Shown piece by piece: positions 60,596-64,000 of a stretch of DNA of 64,000 nucleotides. Position 1 is the first letter of the stretch, and each line of letters starts with the position of its first letter. The DNA is taken from the NCBI GenBank assembly GCA_046330075.1, contig JAXLTL010000009.1:98007-162006 (forward strand), written 5' to 3'. Under the pieces are notes generated by a model. The model was not told where the DNA came from, searched no databases, and worked only from the letters and a program-made list of their open reading frames with translations. A program made the position numbers and the translations under genes. The DNA is from JAJTFW01 sp046330075 (GTDB lineage: Bacteria > Bacteroidota > Bacteroidia > AKYH767-A > OLB10).

Positions 60596-61897
60596 ATGTA
60601 TAGCTTCGAAAATACCGCCGATTGGGCCAGTGCAAGGGATCAGCGCGATCCTTTGAATACATTCCGTGCGCAGTTTCATATCCCTCAGCATGAGGGTAGG
60701 GATACTGTTTATTTCTGCGGGAATTCATTAGGGCTGCAACCCAAACGTACTTCGGTACTGGTAAACGAAGAGCTGAATGATTGGGCGAAGCTGGGGGTAG
60801 AGGGTCATTTTAAAGCCGGAACAGGATGGTTTGGGTATCATGAACTGCTGCGTGAAAGTACTGCACGCCTGGTAGGTGCCCTCCCTTCTGAAGTGGTCAT
60901 CATGAATCATCTGACGGTAAATCTGCATCTCTTGCTGGTTTCGTTTTACCGCCCTACCGCTGACCGTTACAGGATCATCTGCGAAGGTGGCGCATTTCCC
61001 TCTGATCGTTATGCCTTGCAAAGCCAGGTGGAATGGCACGGGTTTGATGCAGCTGACGCATTGATTGAACTGGAACCCCGCAAAGGGGAAGAGATCATCC
61101 GGCAGGAGGATGTGCTCAAAGCGATAGAAGAATACGGTGATTCGCTGGCGTTAGTCATGTTGGGTGGTGTGCATTACTTTACCGGACAGGTATTAAACAT
61201 GTCTGAGATCACTGCAACTGCACATGAGGCCGGCGCATATGCCGGATTTGATCTTGCACATGCTACAGGTAATCTTCAACTTAATTTGCATGATTGGGAC
61301 GTGGATTTCGCTGCCTGGTGTTCGTATAAATACCTCAACGGCGGTCCGGGTACAGTAGGTGGTGCATATATACATGAACGTCATGCGAAAAATCCACACC
61401 TGCCTCGTTTTGCCGGCTGGTGGGGCAATGATCCTAAAGTTCGCTTTACCATGCCACATCGCTTTGTTCCGGTGCCTGCGGCGGACAGCTGGCAGCTCAG
61501 CAACGCCCCGATACTGGAAATGGCAGCATTGCGTGCTTCGATGGAATTGTTTGATGAAGCAGGAATGGAGCGTCTCACCGAAAAGAGCCATGAACTGACC
61601 TCTTACCTGCTGTATGTGGTGAGAGATGTGTTGAAGCGAACAGGTAAAGAAAGTATGCTGCGAGTAATTACGCCCTTTGAAGCGCAGAACCAGGGATGCC
61701 AGCTTTCACTGCAGTTTGCCGGGAACGGAAAAAGAATCTTTGATATCCTTACCGCTCGCGGTGTAATCGCCGACTGGCGTGAACCGGATCAGGAGGGAAG
61801 GGATGAAGGCGTGATTCGCGTAGCTCCGGTACCGTTATACAATTCTTTTGGCGACATATACCGCTTCGGGGAGATCCTAGCCGATGCCCTTCAATAA
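60596..61897 (+). CDS. kynU: Kynureninase
   Basis: PLP-dependent enzyme of 433 residues that splits kynurenine to anthranilate and alanine (or 3-hydroxykynurenine to 3-hydroxyanthranilate) in tryptophan breakdown or NAD synthesis. Typical stretches are VYFCGNSLGLQPKR, GHFKAGTGWFGYHELL, VVIMNHLTVNLHLLLVSFYRP (in part), FDLAHATGNLQLNLHDWDVDF (in part), the PLP lysine in WCSYKYLNGGPG, RFAGWWGND, and QLSNAPILEMAALRASME. Length is normal. No other kyn gene is in the window, so the pathway direction is not given. It has its own -7 box and stands alone. Confidence 0.96.
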   Translation: MYSFENTADWASARDQRDPLNTFRAQFHIPQHEGRDTVYFCGNSLGLQPKRTSVLVNEELNDWAKLGVEGHFKAGTGWFGYHELLRESTARLVGALPSEVVIMNHLTVNLHLLLVSFYRPTADRYRIICEGGAFPSDRYALQSQVEWHGFDAADALIELEPRKGEEIIRQEDVLKAIEEYGDSLALVMLGGVHYFTGQVLNMSEITATAHEAGAYAGFDLAHATGNLQLNLHDWDVDFAAWCSYKYLNGGPGTVGGAYIHERHAKNPHLPRFAGWWGNDPKVRFTMPHRFVPVPAADSWQLSNAPILEMAALRASMELFDEAGMERLTEKSHELTSYLLYVVRDVLKRTGKESMLRVITPFEAQNQGCQLSLQFAGNGKRIFDILTARGVIADWREPDQEGRDEGVIRVAPVPLYNSFGDIYRFGEILADALQ

Positions 61898-61914
61898 TTG
61901 AATCGTCGGCAATT

Positions 61915-62466
61915 TCAGTGATCCCCGGTGACTGAACCTTTGCCTTGAAGAGGCATCTTCATTAATATATCCTTCTGTACATCTTTGCCCAGCATGAAAT
62001 CGTGTGTTCCGAAGGCCATAAAGCCGTTTTTTTCGTAAAACCGGATAGCACGGTGATTCTTCTCCCATACAGCGAGCCAGATGAAATCAGCCTGCATTTC
62101 TGTCGCCAGATCTACAGCATACTTTAGCAAAGCAGCGCCTGTTCCATTTCCATGGTGTGTTTTATACGTATAGATCCGTTCAATTTCAAGTGTGTGGCAA
62201 TCCTTCAGTTCATGTTGTGCAGCACCGGTGTTTATCTTTAGATAGCCCGCGATACCGGACGGGGTAGTGGCGAAATAAAATTGTGAACAGGGGTGATTGA
62301 ATTCTTCGGTCAATTGTGGCAGTCCTAAATTATTTTCAAGATAATGCAGCATATCTTCTGCAGTGTTTTCGCTGGCGAAAGCCTCAACGAATGTTTCACG
62401 GCTGATCTGTTGCAATACAGCAAGCTGATCAGCTGTGACGCGTTGAATGTTGATTCTTCCCTGCAT
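61915..62466 (-). CDS. GNAT-family N-acetyltransferase
   Basis: An acetyl-CoA-dependent acetyltransferase of 183 residues. The GNAT motif A is seen as LEIERIYTYKTHHGNGTGAAL (in part: the R/Q-x-x-G-x-G/A pattern reads HHGNGTGAALL), followed by motif B DFIWLAVWEKNHRAIRFYEKN and GFMAFGTHDFMLG, a pattern seen in many RimI-like proteins and spermidine acetyltransferase relatives. The substrate is unknown. The ATG at 62466 is chosen; the TTG at 62475 would add three residues. It converges with kynU, whose stop is 18 bases away. Confidence 0.9.
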   Translation of the reverse strand: MQGRINIQRVTADQLAVLQQISRETFVEAFASENTAEDMLHYLENNLGLPQLTEEFNHPCSQFYFATTPSGIAGYLKINTGAAQHELKDCHTLEIERIYTYKTHHGNGTGAALLKYAVDLATEMQADFIWLAVWEKNHRAIRFYEKNGFMAFGTHDFMLGKDVQKDILMKMPLQGKGSVTGDH

Positions 62467-62507
62467 GCTCTGCAAGATAAGAAATTCCCTGCAGGTCCAA
62501 TGTATGA

Positions 62508-63299
62508 TCAGGAGGTGAAACTAAAACTATATACCAGTGATTCGAGAATAGCAGCGGCAATAACCCACTCTTTTTCTTCTGGTGTAAGTGTAGTATACCC
62601 GCTCACCATTGAATATGGGTCGTAAGGCGGTCGATATACATGTGGTTTTCGACGTATCGGAATGGGATGATTGACCCGCTCAAACCAGATATTATTGATG
62701 AACGGTTTATTGTCCCTGCTTCCTTTTATCGTTGCAGAAGCACCGGATCTGAATTCGATGGTGTATTCTTCCGGCATCCCGATGCGCAACATCGATCCTA
62801 TTGTCCTGTTATCCACAGTCACAATATCACCGGAAGATAAAATACTTCCGCGTTTCTTACCGTTGATTTCTACGATGGTTTCTACCGGATTCATCTCAAA
62901 GTAGTAACTGGTATTCAGCGTTTGTGCAAGAATACGGCAGTCGATGTTGTTTCCTCTTTGTCGACGTTGAAATGCCAGGACTTTCTTCCCGTGCGGATTG
63001 TTCATGTATCCCGTAAGTATACTGGTGATCCATCTTTTATAGGAATAGTCGAGATCATTCGTAATATCATGTATTTCCGCTTCCGATTCAGCATCCAGAC
63101 GTTGTTTCATCTCCTGTACTTTCACCTGCATTTCTGTTTTCTCTTTCAGCAGGAATTCAGGAGATTTCTTCTCTGTCGACTTTTTTATCACATATCCCAG
63201 CATGAACGCCGAACCAAAGAAGGAACCAAGGATGAACAGCACAAAGAGCCCGGCAACGATGCAGAGGACAATGACAATGAGTTGGAAGAGGATGGACAT
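62508..63299 (-). CDS. Membrane-anchored protein of unknown function
   Basis: A 263-residue protein I do not recognise. It begins with one long or two short hydrophobic helices (MSILFQLIVIVLCIVAGLFV, then FILGSFFGSAFMLGYVI), followed by a charged coiled-coil-like helix (KEKTEMQVKVQEMKQRLDAE) and a soluble beta-rich domain (YYFEMNPVETIVEINGKKRG, IEFRSGASATIKGS). The end has a Pro/Tyr-rich stretch (PHVYRPPYDPYS) and a hydrophobic helix. The beta domain recalls scramblase/LURP-one-like or other small sandwich folds, but only vaguely. It lies 6 bases behind the T9SS cargo gene at the right edge on the same strand and may be its operon partner. Confidence 0.7.
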   Translation of the reverse strand: MSILFQLIVIVLCIVAGLFVLFILGSFFGSAFMLGYVIKKSTEKKSPEFLLKEKTEMQVKVQEMKQRLDAESEAEIHDITNDLDYSYKRWITSILTGYMNNPHGKKVLAFQRRQRGNNIDCRILAQTLNTSYYFEMNPVETIVEINGKKRGSILSSGDIVTVDNRTIGSMLRIGMPEEYTIEFRSGASATIKGSRDNKPFINNIWFERVNHPIPIRRKPHVYRPPYDPYSMVSGYTTLTPEEKEWVIAAAILESLVYSFSFTS

Positions 63300-63305
63300 A
63301 GGTTA

Positions 63306-64000
63306 TTATTCACGCCGGAACCGAAGAACGGTTGTTTCTGCCGGTGTTCGCAGATTCAGGAGGTATAGCCCGGTGCTGAGTTCGCCAATGGTAAGGGTCG
63401 TCTGGTTCTTATTGATTGCTCCTGATGAACAAAGGCGCCCTTGCGAATCATAGATCTCATAGTGCAGCAGGGTAGAGGCTGGATAGTGGTGCAGGATGTT
63501 TAAGAAGTTGCCCGCAGGATTCGGATATACTGAGGCAGCCATTGTTTCAGTAGCCGGAGAAGAAACACCGGTCGTGGCAAAGTTAACAACAATATCATCC
63601 AGCCATAGTAAATCGCATATACCTTGCTCCGTACAATTCCTGTTGTTGGAATTGTTTGCGAAGGCAATAAAGAAATGGTCAACGGGAGCAGATGCTGCAC
63701 CGGTGGGCAAAAGATTTATTTGAAAGGAGGACCAGGTGTTGGTATCGTTTAGTGTTATTTCTCCCTTGTACAAAGTGTCGTTCGCAGCAGAGAGTACATA
63801 TGCATAGCCCATACTATACCCATCATGAAGAGTATCGTTCATTGTGATTTCTGTGATACGTTTGTATTGGCCTGTGATACTTACGGGTGCTGCCGAAAGG
63901 GTGTCTTCATACACCACCGTTGATCGTCCATAGAAATACCAGGTATGCAACAGGAGTGCTGAAGCACCTACAGATGACAGCGGACTATCAACTTTTATAA
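63306..64000 (-). CDS. T9SS-exported protein, N-terminal part cut by window edge
   Basis: The C-terminal 231 codons or so of an exported protein; the frame is open to the right edge of the window, so the signal peptide lies outside (the TTG at 63950 is not a real start). A beta-sandwich region (MHTWYFYGRSTVVYEDTLS to LLWLDDIVVNFATTG, given by its ends) reads like a carbohydrate-binding or PCMD-type module, in which the closing WLDDIVV stretch is common. The end is a T9SS sorting domain (ASVYPNPAGNFLNILHHY to TTVLRFRRE). Third T9SS cargo in the window. Function unknown. Confidence 0.8.
   Translation of the reverse strand, partial: IKVDSPLSSVGASALLLHTWYFYGRSTVVYEDTLSAAPVSITGQYKRITEITMNDTLHDGYSMGYAYVLSAANDTLYKGEITLNDTNTWSSFQINLLPTGAASAPVDHFFIAFANNSNNRNCTEQGICDLLWLDDIVVNFATTGVSSPATETMAASVYPNPAGNFLNILHHYPASTLLHYEIYDSQGRLCSSGAINKNQTTLTIGELSTGLYLLNLRTPAETTVLRFRRE

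Overview
The window is chromosomal DNA of an aerobic Gram-negative bacterium of the phylum Bacteroidota. The evidence: several promoter-like TAnnTTTG elements (the Bacteroidota -7 box) lie close to start codons; three proteins end in type IX secretion (T9SS) sorting domains; the respiratory chain uses alternative complex III instead of a bc1 complex; and an S46 dipeptidyl-peptidase, a DUF420 oxidase-assembly protein and the ileS-dksA-like-lspA and rimP-nusA-infB neighbourhoods are arranged as usual for the phylum. No tRNA, rRNA, CRISPR array, prophage or insertion sequence was found.

Layout. 1-2.2 kb: tail of a LuxE-like acyl-protein synthetase and a polyprenyl-phosphate sugar transferase, then a block of 7-base tandem repeats. 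2.5-6.8 kb: cytochrome oxidase accessory operon (heme O synthase, two subunit III proteins, subunit IV, SCO, DUF420) and a small CxxC membrane protein with its own promoter. 6.8-18.5 kb: a DUF6671 protein divergent from isocitrate dehydrogenase, lipoproteins, an AlkD-like protein, TrhO, RecJ, an outer-membrane barrel, a FISUMP protein and an EamA exporter. 18.7-23.7 kb: ileS, a DksA-like protein and lspA. 23.7-28.8 kb: an FNR-like regulator divergent from a five-gene operon (truncated hemoglobin, RIC iron-sulfur repair protein, tyrosine phenol-lyase, NorC-like cytochrome, NorB-like oxidoreductase). 29.3-35.3 kb: a family 9 glycosyltransferase and rimP-nusA-infB. 35.5-48.7 kb: nucleoside transporter, S46 peptidase, SulP transporter with carbonic anhydrase, a triple DUF4397 secreted protein, a flavin reductase-like protein with a photolyase, a second T9SS cargo and a SPOR protein. 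49.1-60.5 kb: alternative complex III (actA-F) continuing into oxidase subunits II and I. 60.6-64 kb: kynureninase, an acetyltransferase, an unknown membrane-anchored protein and a third T9SS cargo cut by the right edge.

The 49-60 kb operon encodes the quinol-to-cytochrome c-to-oxygen path, and the 2.5-6.8 kb operon supplies its remaining oxidase subunits, heme O synthesis and copper insertion. The 24-28.8 kb operon looks like a nitric oxide response: NO binding, iron-sulfur repair and NO turnover, under a likely FNR/CRP-type site.

The most notable points are the NorB-like protein, whose FeB and heme b ligand positions are changed (His to Asn, Glu to Val, His to Met); a tyrosine phenol-lyase inside that operon; an isoleucyl-tRNA synthetase with the swapped signature GIHH in place of HIGH, a form tied to extreme mupirocin resistance; and a bacterial (6-4)-type photolyase that has lost two of four iron-sulfur cysteines. 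All calls come from reading the sequence; no database search was run.
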